Positions 32,216-43,529 of a stretch of DNA of 64,000 nt are shown here, one piece after another (positions within the stretch are counted from its first letter, which is position 1; every line of letters begins with the position of its first letter). The DNA comes from Sinotaia quadrata (taxonomy: Eukaryota; Mollusca; Gastropoda; Architaenioglossa; Viviparidae), in the NCBI GenBank assembly GCA_028829895.1, contig CM054182.1:14218001-14282000 (forward strand), in the 5' to 3' direction. The position numbers and the translations under genes were made by a program. Under the pieces are notes generated by a model that did no database searches, had not been told where the DNA came from, and saw only the letters and a list, made by a program, of their open reading frames with translations.

Positions 32216-32855
32216 AATAATAACTGTAACAGACCTAATCACGGTGGGTTTAAATTTGCTAAATACTAATCTCTAACTCATATATTCTTTAGTACCTTCT
32301 TACCATAATCCAGGAGGAACCGCCTTCTCATTCACTTCACCTACTATACTTTGTTACCTGGCTCGAACCCCTTATCCCCTGACAGACTGCTTTTCGTCAC
32401 GCTGAGGAAGCATTGACGTGATAAGACACTCTACACACATACAAACACACAACACTACCCTGACATATCTTTAAATAATAAAATAAATGAAATTTTAAAA
32501 AAATGAAAAGACATTTACAAAATACAGGCAGTAAACGAAGAACAAAAGGTAAATCAAATAATATTTCAAAGCAAAATAAAAAATAAAACCAGAAGTCGTC
32601 AAAAAATGAAATACATCAAAACAAAATACATATAAAAGATTATTCATTGTTGAAATGCTGAGAAACTCCTGTACTAGTAATTAACCCTTCTTTTAATTAA
32701 TAATGTATTTAAGCTAATGGTAGATAATATGAGCAGACATGGGCCGCATGTGGTAGCAGTGACGTAGGACGAACAGATGAGACAGATTTGCCAGCAAACC
32801 AAGACACTGACTCTCACCTCTCCACTGACCTTGAATCCCATTTAACAGCAATCAA
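32216..32855. other. Single-copy sequence, no gene recognised
   Basis: A-rich middle part with moderately complex flanks; no transposon or RNA signature confirmed. Confidence 0.4.
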
Positions 32856-32860
32856 TGGCA

Positions 32861-33140
32861 TTCAGAGTGCAGAGATGTCATTCAGAGTGCAGAGATGTCA
32901 TTCAGAGTGCAGAGATGTCATTCAGAGTGCAGAGATGTCATTCAGAGTGCAGAGATGTCATTCAGAGTGCAGAGATGGCATTCAGAGTGCAGAGATGTCA
33001 TTCAGAGTGCAGAGATGGCATTCAGAGTGCAGAGATGGCATTCAGAGTGCAGAGATGTCATTCAGAGTGCAGAGATGTCATTCAGAGTGCAGAGATGTCA
33101 TTCAGAGTGCAGAGATGTCATTCAGAGTGCAGAGATGTCA
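32861..33140. repeat. Minisatellite, 20-bp unit, exactly 14 copies
   Basis: TTCAGAGTGCAGAGATGTCA repeated 14 times without length change; a T/G variant (ATGTCA or ATGGCA) is the only frequent difference. The unit has no stop in any plus frame, so all three plus frames are open across the array. Confidence 0.97.
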
Positions 33141-33199
33141 GTTTCAGCTGCAGTCAAAGTGACTTCTACTTTGTTTCATCACTTTTATTATCTCAAACA

Positions 33200-33423
33200 G
33201 TTGTAACAACTTATTATTAATGTATCAGTTGTAACAACTTATTATTACTGTATCAGTTGTAACAACTTATTATTACTGTATCAGTTGTAACAACTTATTA
33301 TTACTGTATCAGTTGTAACAACTTATTATTACTGTATCAGTTGTAACAACTTATTATTACTGTATCAGTTGTAACAACTTATTATTAATGTATCAGTTGT
33401 AACAACATATTATGACTGCATTA
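33200..33423. repeat. Minisatellite, 28-bp unit, 8 copies
   Basis: GTTGTAACAACTTATTATTA then CTGTATCA, exact 28-bp steps from 33200 to 33396. Each unit includes the inverted repeat GTTGT-A-ACAAC. Confidence 0.97.
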
Positions 33424-33740
33424 GTTGTTGAATTATTAACCCATTCTATCTTTGGTTTCAAAATATCAATTTGCGTATATATTAGAAGCAATATTTTCCT
33501 TGTGAGTTTGTTTGACAGAGCTGTTTTGTTTTTTTTAAATCAGTGCTTAGTTGAGCAGTGGTCAAAAGTACAATGTACGGTCAGTTTAGTTAGTATGCAT
33601 TACTAATGTGTTGTAATATTAGTTTGTGTAAACATTCTTTTAATGATGGATTAATTAATGTATCATTGTAGCGTCTATTCTGTTGCAAATCTGCCCAATG
33701 TTTACCTGTTCTGGTTGAATTTAAATTAATTTATTGTACA
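33424..33740. other. AT-rich single-copy stretch
   Basis: Nothing recognised. Confidence 0.4.
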
Positions 33741-33744
33741 AGTA

Positions 33745-34408
33745 ATATAATTTATACTACAAGTTGTGTGTAGCAAACTTTAAACTACAAGGTGTATGTA
33801 AGATATTTTCACTACAAGTTGTATGTAATATAATTTGTACCACAAATTGTGTAAGAAAATCTATACTGCAAAAGTTGACATACAATAAGTTGTTTGAACG
33901 GTAAGTGTAAGATAATTTATCCCACAAATTGTTTTTTTACAAATTATAGTAGTATGTAAGATTATGTAAGACAACGTATACTACAAGTTGTATGTAAGAT
34001 ATATAAGACAATTTATACTACAAGTTGTATGTAAGATGTGTAAGACAATTTATATTACAAGTTGTATGTAAGATATGTAAGACAATTTATACTACATGTT
34101 GTATGTAAGACAATTTATATTACAAGTTGTATGTAAGATGTGTAAGACAATTTATATTACAAGTTGTATGTAAGATCTGTAAGACAATTTATACTACATG
34201 TAAGATATGTAAGACAATTTATATTATGAGCTGTATGTAAGATATGTAAGACAAGTTTTGTTACAAGTTGTATTTAGGACAATGAATACTACAAGTTGTA
34301 TATAAGACAATTTATACTAAATTTGTATATATGACACTTGTATATGCAAGTTATGTGTGTGTGACAATTTATTCTGCAAGTTTTATGTAAAACAATTTAT
34401 ACTACAAG

Positions 34409-34475
<67 letters not shown>

Positions 34476-34585
34476 ACAATTTATTCTGCAAGTTTTATGT
34501 AAAACAATGTATACTACAAATTAAATAAAGACAATTCATTGTACAAATTGTATGTAAAAAAATTATATTACAAGTTGTAATAAGA
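33745..34585. repeat. Minisatellite, about 29-37 bp unit, about 22 copies
   Basis: GTAAGACAATTTATACTACA then AGTTGTATGTAAGATAT, with frequent loss of the GTAAGATAT segment. Interrupted by a GT microsatellite at 34411-34472. Confidence 0.9.
34411..34472. repeat. (GT)31 microsatellite
   Basis: Pure GT dinucleotides grown out of an AAGTTGTGTGTG word of the surrounding minisatellite unit. Confidence 0.97.
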
Positions 34586-34625
34586 CAATTTATACTACAA
34601 TAATTTTAATGTTGTGCAGTTTGTC

Positions 34626-34745
34626 AGAGAGAACTGTTCAGTCAGAATTATTCGGTAGGAAACTGTTCAGTCAGAATTCTTCAGTTAGACAGAGCTGTTC
34701 AGTCAGAATTCTTCGCCAGACACTGAGCTGTTTAGTCAGTGTATC
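34626..34745. repeat. Degenerate 30-36 bp repeat, 4 copies
   Basis: GAGCTGTTCAGTCAGAATTC then TTCAGT/TTCGCCAGACA. Confidence 0.8.
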
Positions 34746-34789
34746 ATAGCTATTCAGAGGTGTGGAGACAGCCAATCTATATAATACAG

Positions 34790-35185
34790 ATCTCTAAAGA
34801 TCAGTAGGAATAGATAGATACGCCTCACTTAGATCTCTAGAGATCAGAAGGGATACATGGAATGTCTCACATACATTCCGAGAGGTCACTAAGGGTAGAA
34901 GATCTGCCTCACATAGATCTCAAGAGGTCAAAGAGGTAGATAGATCAGTCTCCATAAATCTTTATTGGTCAGAAGTGGGTACATAAATATCTCACATAGA
35001 TCTTGACAGGTCAGGAGAGGTAGATGGATCAGTTTCACATATACCTAGAGAGGCAAGTAGGGATAGGTAGGTCTGCCACAGAGCTCGAGAGAAGTCAGCA
35101 GAGTAAGATACATCTGTCTCGGATCTCGAGAGGTCAGTAGGAGTAAATAAAGCTGTCTCACAAAGATCACGAGCAGTGGCTAGCA
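34790..35185. repeat. AGATCTCGAGAGGTCAG minisatellite, left block
   Basis: CACATAGATCTCGAGAGGTC then AGTAGGGGTAGATAGATCTG, units of about 42-60 bp. Each unit holds AGGTCA. The array resumes at about 35752. Confidence 0.88.
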
Positions 35186-35751
35186 TGTTAGTTTTTTTTG
35201 TTTTATTTTGTTTTTGTTTGGGGGACCTTGTGCAGAGGACCCCTTTGATTTCAACCGAAAAACATGCTGTTGCATACAATATAAATCTATCAAATGTCTA
35301 CGGTAGTCTAAAGCACTATGTTGCATACAACATAAATCAGGTAACCAAATAAAACAATGTCTACGGTAGTCTAAAGCACGCTGTTGCATACAACAAAAAT
35401 CAGGTAACCAAATAAAACAAATGTCTATGGTAGTCAAAAGCGAAGAATCCGAAACGTTCGTTTGCGCGCATTCTCTTGCGCAAAAAAATATCCATCACTT
35501 TTCAAGGTTTGTGGCACGTCCATTTTTTTTTTTTAATTGATAGGCAGTTCGCTCAGCCGCTCTGCAGACATAGTATCGTACGTAGTTTTTTACGAGCTTC
35601 AGTTTTGAAAAGTCACTGGCAATGTCAGCAGCAACATGTAGGCAGTGCAGACTTGATTACATTCTTTGACTTCCCTCGCTGTTCCATCCACCCAACTCCG
35701 ACCGCCGGGGCTCTTGTGCATTGCACAACCTGCACAATCCATTGCTACATC
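35186..35751. other. 566-bp segment interrupting the AGGTCA array
   Basis: Holds a T-rich start, the 64-bp repeats and a complex GC-richer part (35443-35750, including GCGCGCATTCTCTTGCGC near 35465). The array stops at GATCACGAG (35166) and resumes at GATCTCGAG (35754), a 9-bp near repeat. No transposon ends or coding domains are seen. Confidence 0.45.
35280..35442. repeat. 64-bp tandem repeat inside the interrupting segment
   Basis: AATGTCTACGGTAGTCTAAA at 35292, 35356 and 35420, with GTTGCATACAACATAAATCA between. Confidence 0.92.
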
Positions 35752-36045
35752 CTGATCTCGAGAGGTCACTAGGGGGTAGACAGATCTGGGTCAAATAGAC
35801 TTCTAGAGGTCAGTCGGGGAAGATAGATCTATCTCACGTAGATCTTGAAAAGTCAATAGATGTATAGAGATAAATTTGTCACAAAGATCTCGAGAGGTCA
35901 GCAAAGGTAAATAGAGCTGTCTCAAATAGATCACGAGAGGTAAATAGGGGTAGACAGATCTTTTTTCCCCACATAGATCTTGATAAGTCAATAAGGGTAG
36001 ATAGATCTGTCTCACACAAATCTCTACAGATCAGAGGTAGATAAA
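35752..36045. repeat. AGATCTCGAGAGGTCAG minisatellite, right block
   Basis: Same unit and orientation as 34790-35185, about six more copies. Confidence 0.88.
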
Positions 36046-36590
36046 GTTTTGAGTAGCTCTCAAGAATTAAGGAACTCTATATGTTCTGCAGTATCCTTGC
36101 ATCTGTATAATACTGTATTTGACAAAGTACCTGCTATTATTTTATTCCAATAATAAATAAATAAAACTATTATTAAATTATCAAACTAGTTTAAAATCTT
36201 GTAGTTCTGATACTTGTAATCATCTATATAGATTAGATCTATTTGATTACGGGTTACAATTTGCAGCTATATTAACGTTTTAATAATGGTCATATTAAAA
36301 TCTATTACAATTAGTATAGCCAAGAGAGGTTTTTGTTTTTTCTTTACCTCTGTGAGATCACATTCAAAAACTTTATTTTTAGCAACAAGGGATCAAAAAT
36401 CATATCACAAAGAAATCATTGGCATTTTAATTTTTATATAATTTCCAACTTTATAACCAACAACTGGATGAGTTATTATATTTTAAGTTTTTTAAACCAC
36501 GTGATTTGCAGTTTCTACTTACAACTTCAATCATTGCCAAGTCTTGAAATTAGCCATAATTAAAATGTCGGGTCATCACTGATTATTTCC
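36046..36590. other. AT-rich single-copy stretch
   Basis: No gene recognised; a 76-codon frame at 36333-36563 is low-complexity aromatic/hydrophobic. Confidence 0.4.
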
Positions 36591-36596
36591 TCTTTT

Positions 36597-36637
36597 TGTG
36601 TGTGTGCGTGCGTTTTTTGTGCGTGCACCTCTCTCTC

Positions 36638-36700
<63 letters not shown>

Positions 36701-36710
36701 GTGTGCGTGA
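36597..36710. repeat. (GT)n microsatellite with CT insert
   Basis: GT/GC runs, a CTCTCTCTC insert near 36630, then pure GT to about 36694. Confidence 0.95.
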
Positions 36711-37125
36711 ATTCTAATATGAGTGCACTTAAACATATCGGGCCATATCCCGACCTTTTTTGTGTTTTGCTAGCATTTCATCTCCATCAAAGGAATCGGC
36801 TGCCTCGTTTCCTCGCTGACATTTGAACAATGTCGGCAATGGACAATTAATGTAATGCTACGTGTTCTTTTGCTTTGTAGTTATTTGCATGTGTCAGTGC
36901 CGGGTGAAATATTGCCTTTTAGTGTAATTGTTGCGGGTGCAAGCATCGCCTCCGTCTTCTCTCATTTTTCATCGCGCACACTGGCAACGGCCAAACAAAT
37001 CTTCGGCACTCTGCCAATTGCTTGTCCCGTCAGATTTGCATCTCCTGTAAGATACTGATAGTCCTGTGAGATATTGCCGGTCTTGTGAGATTTTGCTAGT
37101 CCTATAAGATTTTGCTTGACCGGTC
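36711..37125. other. Complex island followed by 4 short repeats
   Basis: Non-repetitive DNA with GGGCCATATCCCGACC (36740) and two ATTTGCAT words (near 36883 and 37035). It ends in about four copies of a 22-25 bp unit, GTCCTGTGAGATATTGC. A 67-codon plus frame (36855-37058) has no recognisable domain. Confidence 0.4.
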
Positions 37126-37640
37126 AGAGCTTAACAATACACTGTGCATCTTCCGATATCTTTAATCTTCTCACAATTTTTGTAGTCCCTTTTCTTCTCT
37201 TTTCATTAAATGTCCAATTTGTCCTAAGAATGCTTTCGCTTTGACCTTCAACCTTCAACCCCCACTCCCAAATGTTCTTCTTATTAGTTCTACTTAAAAA
37301 AATAATTAGTTTTGCTTCAGTTATAAGTGATGTTGAAAGAAATAATTTTGTTTCAATTATAAGAAATGTTTAGAAAGAAGTACTGACATTACTTGCAGTT
37401 ATATAATTTTAGAATCTGAATTATTTCCCTTTATTCAGTTACACTGTAATGTCTGATCTATGAGAGAATTTTTTTTCTACTGGGTTCATTTTAATCGAAT
37501 GTCTCTGATTTGTGGGCAAATTGTACCCCCCACCCTCCCCACGTTTTGTTAAACTGAACTATCTTGAATGTGTTTTGTTTCTCCTTGTCTTAACTGTGTG
37601 TGAATGCCATTCCTTCATATCACATCAGCATTAATTGTGA
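37126..37640. other. AT-rich single-copy stretch
   Basis: Nothing recognised. Confidence 0.4.
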
Positions 37641-37651
37641 AATTCACGAGC

Positions 37652-37815
37652 ACGAGTATTCCTTTATATACCTGGGCATAATTATGAACGTCACGAGTAT
37701 TCCTTTATATACCTGGGCATAATTATGAACGTCACGAGTATTCCTTTATATACCTGGGCATAATTGTGAACGTCACGAGTATTCCTTTATATACCTGGGC
37801 AAAATTGTGAACGTC
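37652..37815. repeat. Minisatellite, 41-bp unit, 4 copies
   Basis: ACGAGTATTCCTTTATATAC then CTGGGCATAATTATGAACGT; starts at 37652, 37693, 37734 and 37775. Ends directly against the next array with a shared ACGTCACGAGTA word. Confidence 0.96.
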
Positions 37816-37819
37816 ACGA

Positions 37820-38400
37820 GTAGTTCTCTTTCAAATGTGTGTGTGTGTGTTTGTTTTCCTAACAAGAATTGCCTTCTTTCAAACGTAATCGTGTGTGTTT
37901 GTTTTCCTAACAAGAATTGCCTTCTTTCAAACGTAATCGTGTGTGTTTGTTTTCCTAACAAGAATTGCCTTCTTTCAAACGTAATCGTGTGTGTTTGTTT
38001 TCCTAACAAGAATTGCCTTCTTTCAAACGTAATCGTGTGTGTTTGTTTTCCTAACAAGAATTGCCTTCTTTCAAACGTAATCGTGTGTGTTTGTTTTCCT
38101 AACAAGAATTGCCTTCTTTCAAACGTAATCGTGTGTGTTTGTTTTCCTAACAAGAATTGCCTTCTTTCAAACGTAATCGTGTGTGTTTGTTTTCCTAACA
38201 AGAATTGCCTTCTTTCAAACGTAATCGTGTGTGTTTGTTTTCCTAACAAGAATTGCCTTCTTTCAAACCTAATCGTGTGTGTTAGCATTCCTAACAGGAC
38301 TTACCTTCTTTCAAACGTAATCGTGTGTGTTAACATTCCTAACAGGAATGGCCATTCACAAGTATTCCTGTGTGTTTGTATTCACAACAGGAATGACCTT
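37820..38400. repeat. Minisatellite, 48-bp unit, 9 near-identical plus 3 diverged copies
   Basis: AACAAGAATTGCCTTCTTTC then AAACGTAATCGTGTGTGTTT and GTTTTCCT; AACAAGAATTGCC steps by exactly 48 from 37861 to 38245. Since 48 is 16 codons, a plus frame (37807-38451, 214 codons) and an antiparallel minus frame (37773-38288, 171 codons) both stay open with 16-residue repeats. There is no sign of a start context, splice sites or a conserved domain, so I treat both as non-genic. Confidence 0.96.
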
Positions 38401-38419
38401 GACCTTCTTTCAATGCAAA

Positions 38420-38490
38420 ATACTTATTTTAGCAGATTAACATCCGTGTGACTGATCAACGTGACAAACATCCATGTGACTGATTAACGT
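38420..38490. repeat. 31-bp tandem duplication
   Basis: AACATCCGTGTGACTGATCA and AACATCCATGTGACTGATTA, each followed by ACGTGA. Confidence 0.85.
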
Positions 38491-38599
38491 GAAAATGTTA
38501 ATAATTTAGCACGTTGGGGGGTTTTTTTTGGTTTTTTTTTTTTTTAATATTCAGTGATACAGGACAAGAAGTATTCAAAGCTTAAGACTAATTGAACTG

Positions 38600-38875
38600 G
38601 TAAGCCTTATCTATATACCAGCTTCAGGCCTTCAACTGGTAACCTTTGTTCTAAACACGGACCACGGGCCTTGAACCCTTGTACTGGTACACTCTGTTCT
38701 AAGCACGGGGCACTAACCTTGAACTAATAAACTCTGTTCTAAGTACGGGCATTGACCTTGAACTAATAAACTCTGTTCTAAGTATGGGCCATTGACCTTG
38801 AACTAATAAACTCTGTTCTAAGTACGGGCCATTGACCTTGAACTAGTAAACACTGTTCTAAGCACTTTTTAAATA
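38600..38875. repeat. Minisatellite, 39-40 bp unit, about 6 copies
   Basis: TTGAACTAATAAACTCTGTT then CTAAGTACGGGCCATTGACC, steps of 39-40 bp from 38719 to 38838. Confidence 0.93.
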
Positions 38876-39515
38876 AGGAGAATGTTAGCACTGAATATAT
38901 TTTAATTTTAAACAATAGTATGTAAACAATGTCCATACAAACTTTAAAAATTCTGTACCATGTCTATACCTAACTGAAAATAGTTTGTTTCGTATCCATA
39001 AAACCGAGTAATTTGTTATATACATCTCATAACAATCAATTCAATTTTCATACAAATTGGAAAAGTTCGTTATATGACTATAAAAACTCAGAAATGTCTC
39101 AAACTTATCATTACAAACTGATACAAACTGAAAACGGTCTACCTAATTCATATGCACAGTCAATATCAAGATCTAATATGTCCCCATTGAAAGAAAAAAC
39201 ACTTTCTAACATTACCCATACTAATTCAATAAAATAAAATAAAAAATATGTTTAATTCATTATTTTAAAAAGTCTATGCTATCTTATATAAATTCCAAGT
39301 TGTTTATATTCCTCATACAAAATTAAAATCCTAATTTAATACGTCTTACACAAACTCCAGACACTCAGCAAAATGTCTCATTCAGTCTTACTAAAATGTC
39401 CAAACATTATGCAACTTGTCACTAACAAATATTATTGTCTCATCTATTCTATTATTGTCTCGTCTATTCTCTTATTTTCTCAACTATACACATATTGTCT
39501 CAAATATTCTCTTTA
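38876..39515. repeat. Degenerate AT-rich repeat / single-copy mix
   Basis: Words such as CATACAAACT and GTCTCAACTATTC recur with no firm period. A 74-codon plus frame at 39013-39237 has no recognisable domain. Confidence 0.4.
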
Positions 39516-39519
39516 GAAA

Positions 39520-40488
39520 TTCAAAATCAAGCAGTGTGGGTCTTAGAACATCAAAAGTCTACAACGGTTTACAAGCTAACATTCGTATAGCAACAGATTG
39601 GTCTTAGAACGGCGTAACATATGTATATCAACAGTCTTAGAAAGAAGTAGCAAATGTATAGCAACAGTCTAGGTCTTAGAACGGTATAAAATTCGTATAT
39701 CAACAGTCTTAGAAGGAAGTAGCAAATGTATAGCAACAGTCTAGGACTCTAGGTCTTAGAACGGTATAAAATTCGTATACCAACAGCCTAGGTCCTAGAA
39801 CTGTGTACAAACTAACATTCGTAAAGCAACATTCCAGTTCTCTAGGGAGAGGCAAATTTACAAACAATCTCGGTCTTAGAACGATGTACAAGCTAATATT
39901 CGCATAGCAAACCTTTAGGTCTGAGAAAAGTGTTCAAGCTAATATTCGTACAGCAAAAATGTAAGTCTTAGAAAAGTGAAACATTCGTTTAACGACAGTC
40001 CTAGTCTAGGAACGGAGTAACATTCGTATAGCAACAGTCTATTTCTTACAATGGTGTACAAGATAGCATTTGCAAAGCAACTGCCTAGGAGTAAAACGTA
40101 CAAACTAACATTTGTATAGGGAATGTCTAGGTTTTAGAACGGTGAATCATTCGTAGAGCAACAGTCTAGGACTTAGAATGGTGTACAATTCAATATTCGT
40201 ATAACAACAGTCTAGGTCTTAGAATGGTGTACAATTCAACATTCGTATAACAACAGTCTAGGTCTTAGAATGGTGTACAATTCAACATTGGTATAGCAAC
40301 AGTCTAGGTCTTAGAATGGTGTGACATTCGTATAGCAGCAGTCTAAGTTTTAGAATGGGAAAATATCCATCTTGGTCTGGAACGGTGTAACATTCATATA
40401 GCAAGAGTCTAGGTCTTAGAATGGTGTACAATTCAACATTCGTATAGCAATAATCTAGGTCTTAGAAGGGTATACTATTATTCATATT
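39520..40488. repeat. Minisatellite, 40-48 bp unit, about 22 copies
   Basis: CAACAGTCTAGGTCTTAGAA then TGGTGTACAATTCAACATTC and GTATA, with frequent deletion of the ACAATTCAAC segment. Confidence 0.9.
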
Positions 40489-40850
40489 CAGCGGTCTAGG
40501 TCATAGAAGGATGTACTAGTATTCATATTCAGCGGTCTAGGTCATAGAAGGATGTACTAGTATTCATATTCAGCGGTCTAGGTCATAGAAGGATGTACTA
40601 GTATTCATATTCAGCGGTCTAGGTCATAGAAGGATGTACTAGTATTCATATTCAGCGGTCTAGGTCATAGAAGGATGTACTACTACTAGTATTCATATTC
40701 AACTGTCTAGGTCACAGAAGGATGTACTAGTATTTATATTCAACTGTCTAGGTCATAGAAGGGTGTACTAGTACATGTATTCATATTCCAAAAGTTCAGG
40801 TCTTAGAATGGTACTAGCATTCTATACAGACAGTCTGGATCTTAGAGCGA
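40489..40850. repeat. Homogenised 41-bp subarray
   Basis: CAGCGGTCTAGGTCATAGAA then GGATGTACTAGTATTCATAT at 40489, 40530, 40571, 40612 and 40653, then three more diverged copies. It shares GTCTAGGTC-TAGAA with the array before it. Confidence 0.94.
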
Positions 40851-41038
40851 ATATCAGCATTCGATTTTAAATTAATAAATTGTGCGAACAATGGAGTGCC
40901 GAGTTACAATTAACAGGCAGCAGCGTGGCCATTATAGCGCCCAGACTGATCCTTAGGTCTAGTGTTAATAAATAAACATGCGAACATTAGCACCCGTAAT
41001 GATATTCTTCCATTTAGGTGCTTGAGAACGTATACCTT

Positions 41039-41303
41039 TCAGTCGTGGTGAGCACTACTCACTGCTGCATTCTGAAACATGGCGAGTCGTGATGAGCACT
41101 ACTCATTGCTGCATTCTGAGTCCTGACGAGTCGTGATGAGCACTATTCACTGCTGCATTCTGAGACATGGCGAGTCGTGGTGAGCACTACTCACTGCTGC
41201 ATTCTGAGACATGGCGAGTCGTGGTGAGCACTACTCACTGTTGCATTCTGAGACATGGCGAGTCGTGGTGAGCACTACTCACTGCTGCATTCTGAGACAT
41301 GGC
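41039..41303. repeat. Minisatellite, 44-bp unit, 6 copies
   Basis: GAGTCGTGGTGAGCACTACT then CACTGCTGCATTCTGAGACA and TGGC, at 44-45 bp steps from 41082 to 41259. The unit is GC-richer than other arrays and resembles the complex islands in composition. Confidence 0.95.
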
Positions 41304-41429
41304 AAGTTAGAGAGACATGAAAATATTGCCGTAAGTGTCAGAGAGATAGACGAGCCAATGCAAACGAGCAAACTCACTCACACAAACACATTCAAACACG
41401 CACAAACACATGCAAATACACAAAAATAG

Positions 41430-41508
41430 AGATAGAGTGGTAGAATGAACTAGAACACGTACAGAAACACATAAATGTAAAGGATAGGGAGAGAGAATGA
41501 ACTAGATT

Positions 41509-41549
<41 letters not shown>

Positions 41550-41581
41550 ATTGTAAAGAATAGAGAGGGAGAATAAACTAG

Positions 41582-41645
<64 letters not shown>

Positions 41646-41740
41646 ATTGTAAAGAATAGGGAGGAAGAAGGAACTAGATTACACACACACACACACACAC
41701 AATTGTAAAGAATATTGAGGAAGAATAAACTAGAAAGGGA
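41430..41740. repeat. Minisatellite with embedded (CA)n, 4 copies
   Basis: Units of AATTGTAAAGAATAGGGAGG plus AGAATAAACTAGATTACACA carry CA runs of different length (about 10, 30 and 10 dinucleotides), the first also followed by (TA)n. A microsatellite therefore mutates inside a minisatellite unit. Confidence 0.93.
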
Positions 41741-41869
41741 TTAAAAGAGAAATAAAAATACATCAGTTTGAAATTTTAATAAGTTCATTCTGACTTTCCA
41801 TTCACTTCTCCATACTCTTTTACACCCGTATATCTTTCTGTCTAATATAATACTGCTGTGTTACAGTCT

Positions 41870-42170
41870 GATTTAAAGGCTTCTTGATTTTATGCATTCT
41901 TTCTCTCTAATAAGAAATTGCTATGTTTGTAATAACCTGATTTAAAGGCATCCTGATTACATGCATTTCTTTCTTTAAGGAATTGCTAAGTTTGTAATGT
42001 CCTGATTTAAAGGCATCTTGATTAAATGCGTTTCTTTGTAATAAGGAATTATTAAGTTTGTAATAACCTGATTCAAAACCAATCTTGATTACATGCATTT
42101 TTTTTTCTGTCTAATAAGGAATTGTTAGGCTGGTAATAACCTGATCTAGAGGCCTCTTGATTACATATAA
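41870..42170. repeat. Tandem repeat, 61-70 bp unit, 4-5 copies
   Basis: AACCTGATTTAAAGGCATCT then TGATTACATGCATTTCTTTC and TAATAAGGAATTGCTAAG. Confidence 0.9.
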
Positions 42171-42174
42171 TGAA

Positions 42175-42590
42175 TTTGTATCTTTACTGTCATGCTTTTC
42201 CTTATTGTAATGACGTCATATACGTTACACCATGTTCTAGATTTTCATCATGCTCTAGAGACCTAATAAATCCTCAAATAGAATAAAAATTTGGCGAATT
42301 TAATATTTTTATAGCGCTTTGTTTCATGTATCATCATTATCTAACTGTAATAGAGCTGGATTCTTTCTGCATATCTATTGTCTATAATAATTCTTCTATC
42401 TTTTGACTTTCCTACCGAACTGCTTGTATGTCTATCTATCTCATGGGTAATGAAATCATCTACGACAATGCCTCTGAGTTGTTAGTTTACAGAAATTATG
42501 TTAGCATGGTAATTAACCTGTGAGCTGCGTTTTTCGTTCAGGTCACGAGGACTAATAATTTCTTTTCATTTTCTTCTAAAACTCGCATAT
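42175..42590. other. Single-copy sequence, no gene recognised
   Basis: AT-rich with no repeat or domain signature. Confidence 0.4.
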
Positions 42591-43085
42591 CATCGCTTTA
42601 ATCTGCAATATTTCATGCCCGCTAGCCTATAAAAATGAAAGTTTCTAAAGTCGACATGAAGCACACGGCCTAGAAGAAATTGTAAAGATGTTCTTCCACT
42701 GACGCTACCTTCACACAGCTTTCTTCACATGTAATGGCGTCTTGACATCCTCGGCCACTCCTGGGTTCTGTGGATCTAAAATGTCGACAGCGTGGCGAAA
42801 AGAGGTAAATGGCGGCGTAATGTAGATGAGAAAACATCATTTAGACGAAAACACGTCATTTTTCCACGTTCTCAGAGATCGACGTACGCGATGGCGCCAT
42901 AGCCGCCCGCCGGGCCGCGAGAGGTCGTGATGAGTGTGTTTCTTGCCTGCTTCATCATTGCTGACAGGCTTGACAGTTAACTGTGCGGCATCGCTGTACT
43001 CCCTGTTGAGCTCAACTTGACAGTTAAAAGCATACCGCTGTACTTTTTGCTAACAGAGGCCTGACATTTAACTTGTACATCGCTG
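42591..43085. other. GC-rich complex island with YY1-type words
   Basis: Contains AAATGGCGGC at 42807-42816, the palindrome ATGGCGCCAT at 42891-42900 and CCGCCCGCCGGGCCGCG at about 42903. The right part holds three degenerate copies of a CTGTACTTTTTGCTGA-type unit. No coding frame of note. Among the most GC-rich spots in the window. Confidence 0.45.
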
Positions 43086-43138
43086 TATCTTTTGCTGATA
43101 TAAACTGTATGTTCACAATGGTCGCTCTACTCCTTTTG

Positions 43139-43470
43139 GGTGAGATAAACGTAACGATAAGCTACACACTCTGTAGTGATATAAAAATAACGAATAGCAA
43201 CCCTCTACTCCTTGTGGTGAGATAAACATAGCGAAAAGCAACCCTTTGCTCCTTGTGGTGAGATAAACATAGCGAAAAGCAACCCTCTGCTCCTTGAGGT
43301 GAGATAAACATAGCGAAAAGCAACCCTCTGCTTCTTGTGGTGAGATAAACATAGCGAAAAGCAACCCTTTGCTCCTTGTGGTGAGATAAACATAGCGAAA
43401 AGCAACCCTTTGCTCCTTGTGGTGAGATAAACATAGCGAAAAGCAACCCTCTGCTCCTTGCGGGAAGCTA
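43139..43470. repeat. Minisatellite, 41-bp unit, 8 copies
   Basis: GGTGAGATAAACATAGCGAA then AAGCAACCCTTTGCTCCTTG; starts at 43216, 43257, 43298, 43339, 43380 and 43421 plus two diverged copies. Minus frames stay open because the unit lacks stops on that strand. Confidence 0.95.
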
Positions 43471-43529
43471 GTCTCTACTCCATCAGTCCTTGTGAAACAA
43501 CGAAAAAGCTAGTTTATCAGTATGACCTG

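Noticed and set aside
32345..32375. B-box-like GGGGTTCGAGCC on the minus strand
   Set aside because: No A box at the right distance and no foldable stems.
43113..43446. Overlapping minus-strand frames with repeated FISPQ-type peptides
   Set aside because: All come from the 41-bp array, whose unit has no stop on the minus strand; several frames are open at once.
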